A stretch of DNA of 64,000 nucleotides from Amycolatopsis saalfeldensis (lineage in GTDB: Bacteria; Actinomycetota; Actinomycetes; Mycobacteriales; Pseudonocardiaceae), in assembly GCF_900110575.1 (NCBI RefSeq), contig NZ_FOEF01000019.1, positions 164,756-228,755 of the forward strand. Direction: 5' to 3'. Positions within the stretch are counted from its first letter, which is position 1. The number at the start of each line of letters is the position of its first letter. Under the pieces are notes generated by a model. That model was not told the DNA's origin, did not search any database, and saw nothing but the letters and a program-made list of their open reading frames with translations. This document shows, piece by piece, positions 52,809 through 61,748 of the stretch. A program made the position numbers and the translations under genes.

Positions 52809-54197
52809 TTGAGCACCATGCAACAGGGCGAACTGTGCCGGATCACCGTGTACGGCCCCCAGGGCCGCGCCGACCTGGCCGTGCCGATGGCGGTGCCGAT
52901 CACCAGCCTGCTGCCGGTGCTGCTGCGGCACACCGGCGGCCGGGAGGAGCTGCGGGACTCGTGGGTCCTGCAGCGCCTCGGCGACGCGCCGCTCGACCCG
53001 GCGGGCACGCCGGAGTCGCTGGACTGGAAGGAGGGCGAGGAGTTCCACCTCCGCCCCCGCCAGGACCCGTTGCCGGAGCTGGACTTCGACGACATCGCCG
53101 ACGGCATGGCCACGGCCGTGAGCCGTCAGCCGGGCCGTTGGAAGCCGGAGTTCAACCGCTGGCTGTTCCTCGGGTTCGCGATCTTCTCGCTGGTCGTGCT
53201 GGCCCGGGTGCTGCTGTACCCGGACCTGTCGGTCTTCCCGGCGGCCAGTACGGGTGTGGTGGCGCTCGGGCTGCTGGTGGCCGCGGTTTCCACGGGCGTG
53301 CAATCCGAGGACCGGGCGCTGCTCGTGCTGCTGGGCCTCGGCGGCTGCGGGTTCGCGGCCGTGGCCGGCGCGGTCAGCGTGGCCGGTATCGGGCCGGCGT
53401 TCGACCTGCAGGGCGCGCCGGTTCTGGTGGGCTGCCTGACTTTCGCGCTGGCCGGCGGGCTGGTGATCGGCGGACGGGCCGCGTGGTCGCCGTCGATCCC
53501 GTTCGTGCCGTTCGGCGCGGTCGTCGCGACCGGGGCGCTGGGCGCGGTGACGATTTGGCTGCACCTGGGCCCGGAGTTCTCCACGGTGCAGTCGGCCGGG
53601 CTGGTCTCGACCGTCCTCATCGGACTGCTCGTGTTCGCCCCGCGCATCGGCATCCGGTTCGCCCGCATCCGCGGCCCGCAGCTGCCGCGCACGGCCGACG
53701 AGCTCCAGTACGACATCGAGCCGGCGCCGGCCGAGCAGATGGTGCGCCAGACCGCGTACGCCGACGGTTACCTCACGATCGCCTCGATCGCGACCGCCGT
53801 GGTGTTCACGGCGTGCTTCCCGTTCCTGATCGGCGAGGGCCTGTTCCCGGGCCTGCTCGCGTTGCTGGTCTCGGCGGCGGTGCTGATGCGCTCACGCGCG
53901 CTGCTCGGCTCCTGGCAGCGGGTGCCGCTGGCGGTGGCGGGCTCGGTCGGGCTGGTGCTCGTCGCGTTGTCGCTGATCGAACCGCTCGCGACGAACTGGC
54001 GCGGGGCCAGCGCGTTCGGCCTGGCGCTGGTCTTCTTCCTGCTGGTGCTGGCGATGCTGCGGCCGCCGCCGCGGCGCCTGCTGCCGATCTGGGGCCATCT
54101 GGCCAACTGGCTGGAGACCCTCAGCGCGGTCGCGGTGATCCCGATCCTGCTGGAGCTGTTCGGGGTCTACTCCTGGGCCGTCGGGCTCACCGCATGA
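52809..54197 (+). CDS. eccD: EccD ESX membrane channel protein
   Basis: 462-aa core channel subunit. An N-terminal ubiquitin-like domain (~8-95: LCRITVYGPQGRADLAVPM, LRDSWVLQRLGDAPLDPAGTPESLDWKEGEEFHLRP) is followed by about eleven transmembrane helices. DIADGMATAVSRQPGRWK links the two. TTG 52809 has GGAAGGAG at 8 nt; ATG 52818 is the alternative. Ends 22 nt before the mini-EccB gene. Confidence 0.9.
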   Translation: MSTMQQGELCRITVYGPQGRADLAVPMAVPITSLLPVLLRHTGGREELRDSWVLQRLGDAPLDPAGTPESLDWKEGEEFHLRPRQDPLPELDFDDIADGMATAVSRQPGRWKPEFNRWLFLGFAIFSLVVLARVLLYPDLSVFPAASTGVVALGLLVAAVSTGVQSEDRALLVLLGLGGCGFAAVAGAVSVAGIGPAFDLQGAPVLVGCLTFALAGGLVIGGRAAWSPSIPFVPFGAVVATGALGAVTIWLHLGPEFSTVQSAGLVSTVLIGLLVFAPRIGIRFARIRGPQLPRTADELQYDIEPAPAEQMVRQTAYADGYLTIASIATAVVFTACFPFLIGEGLFPGLLALLVSAAVLMRSRALLGSWQRVPLAVAGSVGLVLVALSLIEPLATNWRGASAFGLALVFFLLVLAMLRPPPRRLLPIWGHLANWLETLSAVAVIPILLELFGVYSWAVGLTA

Positions 54198-54219
54198 ACG
54201 CCGGAGAGGTGCGCTGACC

Positions 54220-54489
54220 ATGGTGCAGACGCAGAAGGACCACGTCGAGGCCTACTCGTTCCTGATCGGACGGATGACCTCGGCCCTCGTGCTCGGCGAC
54301 GCGAGCCACCTCGACGTGCCGGCCAAGCGGGCGTGGACCGGGCTGCTCATCGGCGTGGCCCTCGGCCTGCTGATCGCGGTCGGGTTTTTCGTCTATGGGC
54401 TGATCGTGCATCACACGGGCGGCTCCGCGCCGTCTGCACCAGTGGGCGGGACCGGCGGGCCTTCCCACACGATCCGTCAGGCCACCTGA
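54220..54489 (+). CDS. EccB N-terminal domain only (mini-EccB)
   Basis: 89-aa protein that matches the beginning of EccB: an amphipathic N-terminal segment DHVEAYSFLIGRMTSALVLGDASHLDVPAKRAW, then one membrane helix (TGLLIGVALGLLIAVGFFVYGLIV) and a short Pro/Gly/Ser tail. Full EccB (~480-500 aa) continues with a large extracytoplasmic repeat domain, absent here. The stop at 54487-54489 is followed 30 nt later by an unrelated gene that does not supply the missing part. A real short form or the relic of a truncation. Confidence 0.75.
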   Translation: MVQTQKDHVEAYSFLIGRMTSALVLGDASHLDVPAKRAWTGLLIGVALGLLIAVGFFVYGLIVHHTGGSAPSAPVGGTGGPSHTIRQAT

Positions 54490-54519
54490 GCTTCGAACAC
54501 CGCGGCAGGAAGGACGAAG

Positions 54520-57500
54520 GTGATCATGGACCTCTCGCTGATGCGTCGCGGGAACGGTGCCTCCGGCGCCCCCCTCGACAAGCAGACGATCGGCAACGCG
54601 CTGGTCGTGCACCCTGCCGCCGGGATGACCGAGGAGGCCCAGGCGCTCGCGCTGGGCGTCGCGGCCGACACCGAGCACGATCTGGTGGTCGTCGACCTGC
54701 CGGTGGACTCGCCGATCTCGATGTGGGAGTCGGTGGCCAAGGTGCTGCCGCGGCGCCGTCGCGGGGTCCGGCTGGTGATCGGCGGGCGCTCGCGCGAGAC
54801 GACGGCGCTGGCCGGGCAGTGGCTGGCCGAGCGGATCAACCGCACGGTGCTGGCGCCGGACGGCTCGGTGATCCCGAACGCCGGCGGCACCCTGTTCGTC
54901 CACTCCGGACGCGGCAGTGGCTGGGTCAAGTTCCAGCCGGGCCGTCCGCCGAAGTGGGAGGCCAAGCGTTTCCCCCGCCCGTCTTGGGATTCCGGCCTGA
55001 CCGCGGAGCTGACGTCCACCAGCTCGCGCGGCGTCGCGGAGCCGTTGCCGGGCGGGCTCTGGGTGCGTCCGGTGGGCTTCGACCAGCAGCAGCGCGAGCA
55101 CCGCGGCGCGCTGGCCCGCGGCCTGCCCGCGCAGCGCGACACCATGACGATCGTGCTGGGCTGCCCCGGCTGCCCGCCGCTCACCCTCGACGACGTCGCC
55201 CGCCTGTGGGCCCGGCTGCCGGAGAACGTCCGCGCCAACACCCGTTTCGTGCAGTACGGCCCGATGTCGATGCCCGGCGGCAGCACCCTCGGCCAGGCGC
55301 TCGCGGACCTGCTGGGCCGGGACATCACGTTCTACCCTGGCCTGCCCGTCGTCGCCGCGCAGGCCATCGACGTGCGCACGGTCCTGTTCGACGGCCGCCT
55401 CGGCTGGACGACGTTCGTCCGCGAGGTCGGTTACCAGCCGCGCACCCCGCAGGGCTCGCCCGCGCCGCGCCTGCTCGACCACCGCTCCCCGATCAACGGC
55501 CTGGACGAGATTTCCCCGGCCGTGTACTGGTACGCGCCCGACGCCGTGATCGAGGTCGTCCAGTCGGGGCTGCTGGTGCGCCCGCCGCAGGACGGCCCCG
55601 ACACCCCGGCGGTCCGGACGATCACGTTGGACAACTCCGTCAACAACCTCACGTTCGACGCCCCGAGCGAAGACGCCGTCGACCGCATGCGCCTGCTGGC
55701 CGAGGACGTCCTGGCCCGCCTGGACGAGCACACCCGCGCGATGAGCCGTGTGCTGCCGGCGGGCACGCTGATCGCCGAACGCTCCCGCGGGCAGATCCGC
55801 ACCAAGGCCCTCGGCGAGATCGAAGCGGGTGCCCCCGTTGCTCCCGCCTCCGTCGAGTCCAGCTCGACGGAGGCGGTGACCACCTCGCCTTACCGCCCGG
55901 CCGACGCCGCGGACCTGGGCCTGGACGCCACCTCGGAACCCTCCTTCCTCCGCGCCGAGCCGACGATCACCCAACGGCTGGACCCGGATTTGGGGGCTTC
56001 GCTTTCGGCTTCGGCTTCTGCGCCGATCTCGATCACCTCTGCGCGGCTGCCAATGGCGACGGTCGAGGGGACGACTGCCGAGGAGACGGCTGACGGGGAG
56101 CCCTCGGCTCCGGCCACGGGGTCGGTTCCGGCCCCGACTCCTGCTGCGGCTCTGGAGGCAGCTCCGGTTTCCTCCGCGGCTTCGGCCTTGGACGCAGCCC
56201 CGGTTCCCACTGCTGGTCCGGCCCTGGACGCAGCCCCGGCTCCGGCTCCGACCTCGGCTCCAGCCCCGGCTGCGGCCCCGGCTCCGACCTCGACCTCAGC
56301 TCTGGCTGCGGCCCCGGCTGTGGCTCTGACCTCGACCTTGGCTGCTCCGGCTCCGACTCCGGCAACTCCGGCTCCCTCGTGGTCGACCTCGGCTGCCGCA
56401 CCTTCCTCGATGCCGGCCCCGACCACCTGGTCAGGTCCGACTGGTCCGGTTCCCTCGACTCCGGCCCCACAACGACTCCCGGCGTCGAACTTCACCCCGC
56501 CCAACTTCACGCCGCCGAACTTCTCCACACCCCCGGCGTCGAGCTTGCGGCCGTCGTCCTCGCCGGTTTTCCCGCTGACACCGCCCGCGCCGATTCCCCC
56601 GGCCATGCCGCCCGCCGGGATGCCGATGGCGTCGGCCCCTCCCGCGACTCCGGCCGCGGGGATGCCGATGACCGCGGCTCCGCCTGCCACCCCGCCAGCG
56701 GGGATGCCGCCGGTGGCCGCGGGCCCGGCCGCGATCCCGGCCGCGGGGATGCCGATGGCCTCGGCTCCGCCTGCCACCCCGCCAGCGGGGATGCCGCCGG
56801 TGGCCGCGGCCCCGGCCGTTCCGCCCGCGGTCGCACCGGCGTCCTTGCCGGTCGCCGAACTGCCCGGACTCGCTGCCGAGCCGAAAACCACCGCCCCCGA
56901 ACCGATCGCGGCTCCCACCCCGGCTGCCCCCACCCCTACGACCGCCACCCCAGCGACTCCCGCGACCCCCGCGGCCGGCCTGGTGACTTCCGGCCCGCTG
57001 ACCTCCGCCGCGGGCCCAGTCACCACCGCCGTCGGCTCGCCCGCCGCCCCCAGCGCGCCCGCCTCGAGCGGCACTCCCGGCCAGCCCGCAACCCCGAGGC
57101 CGACAACGAGCCCGACCACGAGCCCGACCACGGGCCCGACCACGGGCCCGACCACTTCCCCCAACACCCAGCGCCAAACCACCCTCCAGCCCACCCCCGG
57201 CCCCGAGTCCACCGCGCTCCTGCCCAAGCGCGGCGTCGACAAGGAACGTGAGTGGTTGCGCAAGTCGCTCGGCGCGGAGTACGGACTGATGTCCAACTCG
57301 GTCGCGCGCATCCTGTCCGAGCACCCCGGGTTCCAGGGCGCCCTGTCGACCTCGTCGGTGGAAGTGCTCACCGATGCGGTCGCCGTGCAGCTTTACCTGT
57401 CGGCCAAGGGCACCGCGATCGACGCCGGGTTGCGCAGCGGCGTCAATGGGCCGCACGTGCCCATCGCGCGCTGTGTGGTCGCCGGGCTGAGCCGGTTGCC

Positions 57501-57978
57501 CTCGCACCGGGGGCCCGCGACGTTCGCGACCTCGCTGTCCGACGCAGCGACCACCCTGTACCGGACGCAGAAAGTCCTCACCGAGTGGGGTTTCCTGAAC
57601 ACGCTGACCCAGCCTTCGTCCACACTGGACGGTGACACCGACGTGCTGGTCTGGTCCATCACCGCCCGGCGCACGAAGCTGCTGGAGCCCGCCGAGGCCG
57701 GGGTGGACAACCGGGTGCTGTTCGTGCCCGGCACCAGTTTCAAGGTGCTGGAGCTGCGCGAACCCGGCGACGGCGCGCGCGGCCTGGTGCTGCTGCGGGA
57801 GCTGACCACGAGCGAGGTCGACGAGACGGGCAAGGTCGCGTCCGACCGGATCTCGCTGGACGAGCTGGCGCTGGTCTCCCTGCGCCGCGAACTCGAGGCG
57901 TGGGCCGAGGCCGAGGGGCGCCGGCCGATGGACAAGAAGGCGGCGCAGCGGTTCACCGCGCTTCCGGGGCTGGTGTGA
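54520..57978 (+). CDS. ESX-locus protein with C-terminal ART-like region
   Basis: 1152-aa protein. Residues ~1-430 form a globular region with LVVVDLPVDSPISMWESVAKVLP and GGTLFVHSGRGSGWVKFQPG, unknown family. Residues ~500-910 are Ala/Pro low complexity with internal duplications. The C-terminus (~915-1152) resembles ADP-ribosyltransferases: RLPSHRGP (R997 of an H/Y-R-G motif), VWSITARR (S1046, second motif) and NRVLFVPGTSFKVL. The catalytic Glu before VLF is Arg1065, so it is probably inactive. GTG 54520 has AGGAAGG; ATG 54526 is the alternative. Confidence 0.6.
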   Translation: MIMDLSLMRRGNGASGAPLDKQTIGNALVVHPAAGMTEEAQALALGVAADTEHDLVVVDLPVDSPISMWESVAKVLPRRRRGVRLVIGGRSRETTALAGQWLAERINRTVLAPDGSVIPNAGGTLFVHSGRGSGWVKFQPGRPPKWEAKRFPRPSWDSGLTAELTSTSSRGVAEPLPGGLWVRPVGFDQQQREHRGALARGLPAQRDTMTIVLGCPGCPPLTLDDVARLWARLPENVRANTRFVQYGPMSMPGGSTLGQALADLLGRDITFYPGLPVVAAQAIDVRTVLFDGRLGWTTFVREVGYQPRTPQGSPAPRLLDHRSPINGLDEISPAVYWYAPDAVIEVVQSGLLVRPPQDGPDTPAVRTITLDNSVNNLTFDAPSEDAVDRMRLLAEDVLARLDEHTRAMSRVLPAGTLIAERSRGQIRTKALGEIEAGAPVAPASVESSSTEAVTTSPYRPADAADLGLDATSEPSFLRAEPTITQRLDPDLGASLSASASAPISITSARLPMATVEGTTAEETADGEPSAPATGSVPAPTPAAALEAAPVSSAASALDAAPVPTAGPALDAAPAPAPTSAPAPAAAPAPTSTSALAAAPAVALTSTLAAPAPTPATPAPSWSTSAAAPSSMPAPTTWSGPTGPVPSTPAPQRLPASNFTPPNFTPPNFSTPPASSLRPSSSPVFPLTPPAPIPPAMPPAGMPMASAPPATPAAGMPMTAAPPATPPAGMPPVAAGPAAIPAAGMPMASAPPATPPAGMPPVAAAPAVPPAVAPASLPVAELPGLAAEPKTTAPEPIAAPTPAAPTPTTATPATPATPAAGLVTSGPLTSAAGPVTTAVGSPAAPSAPASSGTPGQPATPRPTTSPTTSPTTGPTTGPTTSPNTQRQTTLQPTPGPESTALLPKRGVDKEREWLRKSLGAEYGLMSNSVARILSEHPGFQGALSTSSVEVLTDAVAVQLYLSAKGTAIDAGLRSGVNGPHVPIARCVVAGLSRLPSHRGPATFATSLSDAATTLYRTQKVLTEWGFLNTLTQPSSTLDGDTDVLVWSITARRTKLLEPAEAGVDNRVLFVPGTSFKVLELREPGDGARGLVLLRELTTSEVDETGKVASDRISLDELALVSLRRELEAWAEAEGRRPMDKKAAQRFTALPGLV
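56651..56818 (+). repeat. 88-bp direct duplication in Ala/Pro linker
   Basis: Copy 1 (56651-56730) and copy 2 (56739-56818) are near-identical and encode GMPMxxAPPATPPAGMPPVA. Imperfect further copies flank them. Confidence 0.7.
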
Positions 57979-58009
57979 CTGTGGTGTTGAGGCGGGAGAG
58001 GCGGATTCG

Positions 58010-61000
58010 ATGAACCGACAGTTGCTCGTGGTCGCCGGCGACCGGCAGGGCGCGTTCCCGACGATCGGCGCGGCGCTGGCGCAGGCCCAGCCCGGCGCGA
58101 CGATCAGCGTGTACCCGGGCCGTTACGAGGAGAACCTCGTGGTGGACCGCATGGTTTCGCTGGTCGCCGAGGAGGGGGCGGGCACCGTCGAGGTGGTCGC
58201 GCGTGAGGGCAGTGTGCTCGTCGCGAACTCCGAAGCCGTGCAGTTGCGCGGATTCACCCTGATCAGCGAGGACGACAAGCTGGTGGCCGTGGACGTCGTC
58301 CGCGGTGAGGCGGCGCTCGACGGCTGCCGTCTCGTCGGCGCGTCCTGGGCGACGCTGCTCGCCCGTCTCCAAGGCTCGCTCGCGGTGCGCGGTTGCAGCG
58401 TCACCAGCAGCGCCGGCGCGGGCATCGTGATCGCCTCGCCGCAGCAGAGCACGATCGAGGACACCGAGATCGCGGACGCCGCTTCGTCCGGCGTCGTGGT
58501 GGCCGAGGTCGGTTCGGTGGTGCTGCGCCGGTGCACCGTTTCCCGCCCGCAGGGCAACGGCATCTGCGTGAACGGCGAGGCCGTCGCCGTGATCGAGCAG
58601 TGCGAGATCTCCGGTGCGCAGAAGCCCGCCATGGTCGTGGAGCAGCAGGGACAGGCGACCGTCACCGGGCTGACCGTGCGCGAGAGCGCGAACGTCGACC
58701 TGTACCTGACCAGCCAGGGCCGCATTTCCGTCGCCGGCTCGCAGTTCCTTTCCGCGCCGATGCAGGCCGCGCACGTGGCGGCGACGTCGGCGCCGTTGCT
58801 GCGCGAGTGCGTCTTCTCCGGTGCCGAACGCAACGCGGTGCAGGCGACCGGCAACGCCGCCCCGCAGTTCGTGGACTGCACTTTCGAAGGTTCGCCGGTC
58901 GCGATCATGGTCGACGGCGAGGCGGCGCCGCGGTTCGAGCGCGCGACCGTCCGCGGCTCGTCGCAGACGGCCGTGCTGGTCACGGCCGAGTCGGCGGTCA
59001 AGATCAGCGGCCTGCGCCTGACCACGGATTCCGGCCCCGGCATTGTCCTTTCAGGACAGTCGCGATTGGACCTGGCTGACGCCTCGATCGAGACCGGACG
59101 CGAGGTCGCCGTCAGCGTCACGGACTCGGCGCGCATCACCGTCACCGACATCCGGGTGGGCTCCACCGCCGAGCACGCCGTGCAGCTCGGCGGGAGCACA
59201 CCGTCTTCGCTGAAGTCCGTGCTGGTGCGCGGCGGTGGCGTCCAGGTGGCCGGGGAGGCCGAGAACTCCTTGCAGGACAGTGAAATCACCGATGCGAAGG
59301 CGGACGGCATCACCGTCGCGCCGGGCGCGGTGCTCACCGCTTCACGCTGCCGAGTGCGCAACGCGGGCCGTAACGGTGTCGCGGTCGAGGAGCGCGCGCG
59401 GGTGTCGCTGGTCGAGTGCGAGGTGCTGGGCGCCGGCGAGGACGGCTTCCGGCTCGACACGCGCGAGGCCGTCACGATCCGGGACTGCGTGGTCAACGAC
59501 GCGGCCGGCGAGCCCGTGCACCGCTTCGGCGAGGACCAGGTGACGGTGGACAACCTGAGCACCGACCAGGCGCACGCCACGCCGGAGCCGATGATGCCGG
59601 CCGGCTCCTTCCCCGAGCCCGGCGAGGCGCCCGCCGCGACGACCGTGAGCGAAGCGGCCGGCGAGGTGCTCGACGGCCCGCTGGGCGACCTGGAGTCGCT
59701 GGTCGGCCTGGCCGGGGTGAAGAAGGAGGTCACCGGCCTGATCAACCTGATCAAGATGTCCCAGATGCGCGAGCGCATGGGCCTGCCGATGCCCCCGATG
59801 AGCCGCCACCTCGTGTTCGCGGGCCCGCCCGGCACCGGTAAGACCACCGTGGCACGGCTCTACGGCACGGTGCTGGCGGAGCTGGGCATCCTGTCCAAGG
59901 GGCACATGGTCGAGGTCGCGCGCGCGGACCTGGTCGGACAGTACATCGGCTCGACGGCGATCAAGACCACCGAGGTGGTCGAGAAGGCCATCGGCGGCGT
60001 GCTGTTCATCGACGAGGCGTACACGCTGGCGGCGGGCTCCGGCGGCTCCGGCCCGGACTTCGGCCAGGAGGCCATCGACGCGCTGATGAAGATCATGGAG
60101 GACCAGCGCGATTCGCTGGTGGTCATCGTCGCCGGCTACTCCGAGCAGATGGTGCAGTTCCTCGACTCCAACCCCGGTCTCGCCTCGCGCTTCACGCGCA
60201 CCATCGAGTTCCCGAACTACAGCGTCGACGAGCTGGTCACCATCACCACCGGGCTGACCCGCAAGCACTACTACGAGCTGACCGACGACGCGATGACCAC
60301 GCTGCGCGAGTACTTCGAGCGGGTGCCGAAGAACTCGACGTTCGGCAACGGCCGCGTGGCGCGCAAGCTGTTCGAGGCCATGGTGAACAACCAGGCGTCG
60401 CGGCTGGCGCTGCAGCCGCCGTCCAAGGACTCGGAGCTGAACCGGCTCACGGCCGAGGACCTGCGGGCGGAGCTGGCGCTGCTGCCGTCGGCCGCGCAGG
60501 CGGCGGTTTCGGTCGGCTCGGACCCGGCCGCGGCCGTCGGCGCGAGCACGGGCTGGAACCGGCTGCGGAACCTCGTCGGCCAGAACACCGTGCGCCAGCA
60601 CGCGCAGAACCAGCTGGTGCGGCTCGGCGGGCTCAAGCAGACCCGTCAGCCGCTCGGCCAGCTCGCGAACGTCGTGATCGGCGGCCCGCGCGGGTCCGGC
60701 CGCGCCGAGTTCGCGAAGCTCTACGCGTTGACGCTGGCCGAGCTGGGGCTGGTCAGCGTCGGGCAGCTCGTGCGGTGCTCCGTCGCCGAGGACCTGTTCC
60801 CGCGCTGGCCCGGGCAGGCCGAGCACCTCGTGCGCACCGCCATGGACGACGCGAGCGGCGGCGTGCTGGTCCTCGACCTCGACGGCGACTGGGAGGCCTC
60901 GACGCACACCCCGGGCGTCGAGGTGATCGAGGCCGTCGCCGAAGCCGTGTCACGCCGCCCGGCGGACCCCGTGGTCGTGCTCACCGGCGAGGCCCGGCGC

Positions 61001-61330
61001 GTGTCGGCCCTGCTGGGCTTGGTGCCCACGCTGCGCAACCAGTTCACCGTCGGCTGGGAGCTCGGCGAGTACACAGTGGACGAACTGACCGAGGTCGCGG
61101 TGCGCCAGCTGGCCCGGCGCGGCCACGACGTGCCCGAGGAAGTCCGAGACGCGCTGGCCCACGAGCTGGCGGCGGCGTCCGAGCACACGGTGCACGCGGC
61201 GCACGAGCTGGCGCGGACGCTCTCGGCCACCGCCGCTTCACGCACGCTCGCGGCGGCGGACCTGCGCGGCATCCGGCCGCCGGAGACCGGTGCGCTGGCG
61301 CTCGGCCAGGGATTGGCGTCGGTGGGATGA
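58010..61330 (+). CDS. Beta-helix fused to EccA-like tandem AAA ATPase
   Basis: 1106-aa cytosolic protein. Residues ~20-510 are a right-handed parallel beta-helix with ~20 coils (units such as GDGFRLDTREAVTIRDCVV, AGIVIASPQQSTIEDTEI). Residues ~560-820 are a CbbX/EccA AAA domain: Walker A GPPGTGKTT (605-612), Walker B VLFIDEAYTL, sensor RFTRTIEFPNY. Residues ~845-1095 are a second AAA fold with a damaged P-loop GGPRGSGRAEF (~891) and VLVLDLDGDWE. Mycobacterial EccA has TPR repeats in place of the beta-helix. Confidence 0.9.
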   Translation: MNRQLLVVAGDRQGAFPTIGAALAQAQPGATISVYPGRYEENLVVDRMVSLVAEEGAGTVEVVAREGSVLVANSEAVQLRGFTLISEDDKLVAVDVVRGEAALDGCRLVGASWATLLARLQGSLAVRGCSVTSSAGAGIVIASPQQSTIEDTEIADAASSGVVVAEVGSVVLRRCTVSRPQGNGICVNGEAVAVIEQCEISGAQKPAMVVEQQGQATVTGLTVRESANVDLYLTSQGRISVAGSQFLSAPMQAAHVAATSAPLLRECVFSGAERNAVQATGNAAPQFVDCTFEGSPVAIMVDGEAAPRFERATVRGSSQTAVLVTAESAVKISGLRLTTDSGPGIVLSGQSRLDLADASIETGREVAVSVTDSARITVTDIRVGSTAEHAVQLGGSTPSSLKSVLVRGGGVQVAGEAENSLQDSEITDAKADGITVAPGAVLTASRCRVRNAGRNGVAVEERARVSLVECEVLGAGEDGFRLDTREAVTIRDCVVNDAAGEPVHRFGEDQVTVDNLSTDQAHATPEPMMPAGSFPEPGEAPAATTVSEAAGEVLDGPLGDLESLVGLAGVKKEVTGLINLIKMSQMRERMGLPMPPMSRHLVFAGPPGTGKTTVARLYGTVLAELGILSKGHMVEVARADLVGQYIGSTAIKTTEVVEKAIGGVLFIDEAYTLAAGSGGSGPDFGQEAIDALMKIMEDQRDSLVVIVAGYSEQMVQFLDSNPGLASRFTRTIEFPNYSVDELVTITTGLTRKHYYELTDDAMTTLREYFERVPKNSTFGNGRVARKLFEAMVNNQASRLALQPPSKDSELNRLTAEDLRAELALLPSAAQAAVSVGSDPAAAVGASTGWNRLRNLVGQNTVRQHAQNQLVRLGGLKQTRQPLGQLANVVIGGPRGSGRAEFAKLYALTLAELGLVSVGQLVRCSVAEDLFPRWPGQAEHLVRTAMDDASGGVLVLDLDGDWEASTHTPGVEVIEAVAEAVSRRPADPVVVLTGEARRVSALLGLVPTLRNQFTVGWELGEYTVDELTEVAVRQLARRGHDVPEEVRDALAHELAAASEHTVHAAHELARTLSATAASRTLAAADLRGIRPPETGALALGQGLASVG

Positions 61331-61349
61331 CGGACCAGGGAGGTTTCTG

Positions 61350-61748
61350 ATGGCTTCGCAGTACGAGAAGATGCTCGAAGACGCGCTCGGCGCGTACCAG
61401 CGTCAGCGCGAGCGTCTCACGGACGCCAAAGAGCGGATGGACTCGCTCACCAGCACCGCCACCTCCGCCCGGCGCGAGGTGACGGCCACCGTCGGGCGCA
61501 CTGGTGAGCTGACCGAGCTGTCGTTCCCGACCAGCGCGTACAAGCGGATGGCGCCGGCCGAACTGGCTTCGGTGATCGTGCGGACCATCTCGGAAGCGCG
61601 GCAGGCCTCGATCGCCGCGTCGGCCGAAGAGCTGGCGCCGATGCTGCCGCCCGGCTTCTCGGCGGAGGACATGATGAGCGGCAAGGTGGACGTGCGGGCG
61701 CTGATCGCCGCACGGGTGCCGGGCCTCGAGGAAGGGAACCGGTCATGA
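61350..61748 (+). CDS. YbaB/EbfC-family protein, EspL-like
   Basis: 132-aa protein of the YbaB fold. A long N-terminal helix (YEKMLEDALGAYQRQRERLTDAKERMDSL) leads to a beta-hairpin (ARREVTATVGRTGELTELSFPTSAYKRM) and C-terminal helices. The mycobacterial ESX-1 chaperone EspL adopts the same fold. AGGGAGG at 61337-61343 precedes ATG 61350. It overlaps the next gene by 4 nt (ATGA), implying a stoichiometric pair; DNA or substrate binding is inferred. Confidence 0.82.
   Translation: MASQYEKMLEDALGAYQRQRERLTDAKERMDSLTSTATSARREVTATVGRTGELTELSFPTSAYKRMAPAELASVIVRTISEARQASIAASAEELAPMLPPGFSAEDMMSGKVDVRALIAARVPGLEEGNRS

Noticed and set aside
49754..53113. A 1119-residue minus-strand frame opposite eccC
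   Set aside because: It is a shadow of the strongly supported eccC/eccD genes; no ribosome binding site or family motif.
54520..57978. Missing half of EccB fused into the next gene
   Set aside because: The sequence has neither the EccB repeat domain nor a second membrane span, and has its own ribosome binding site.
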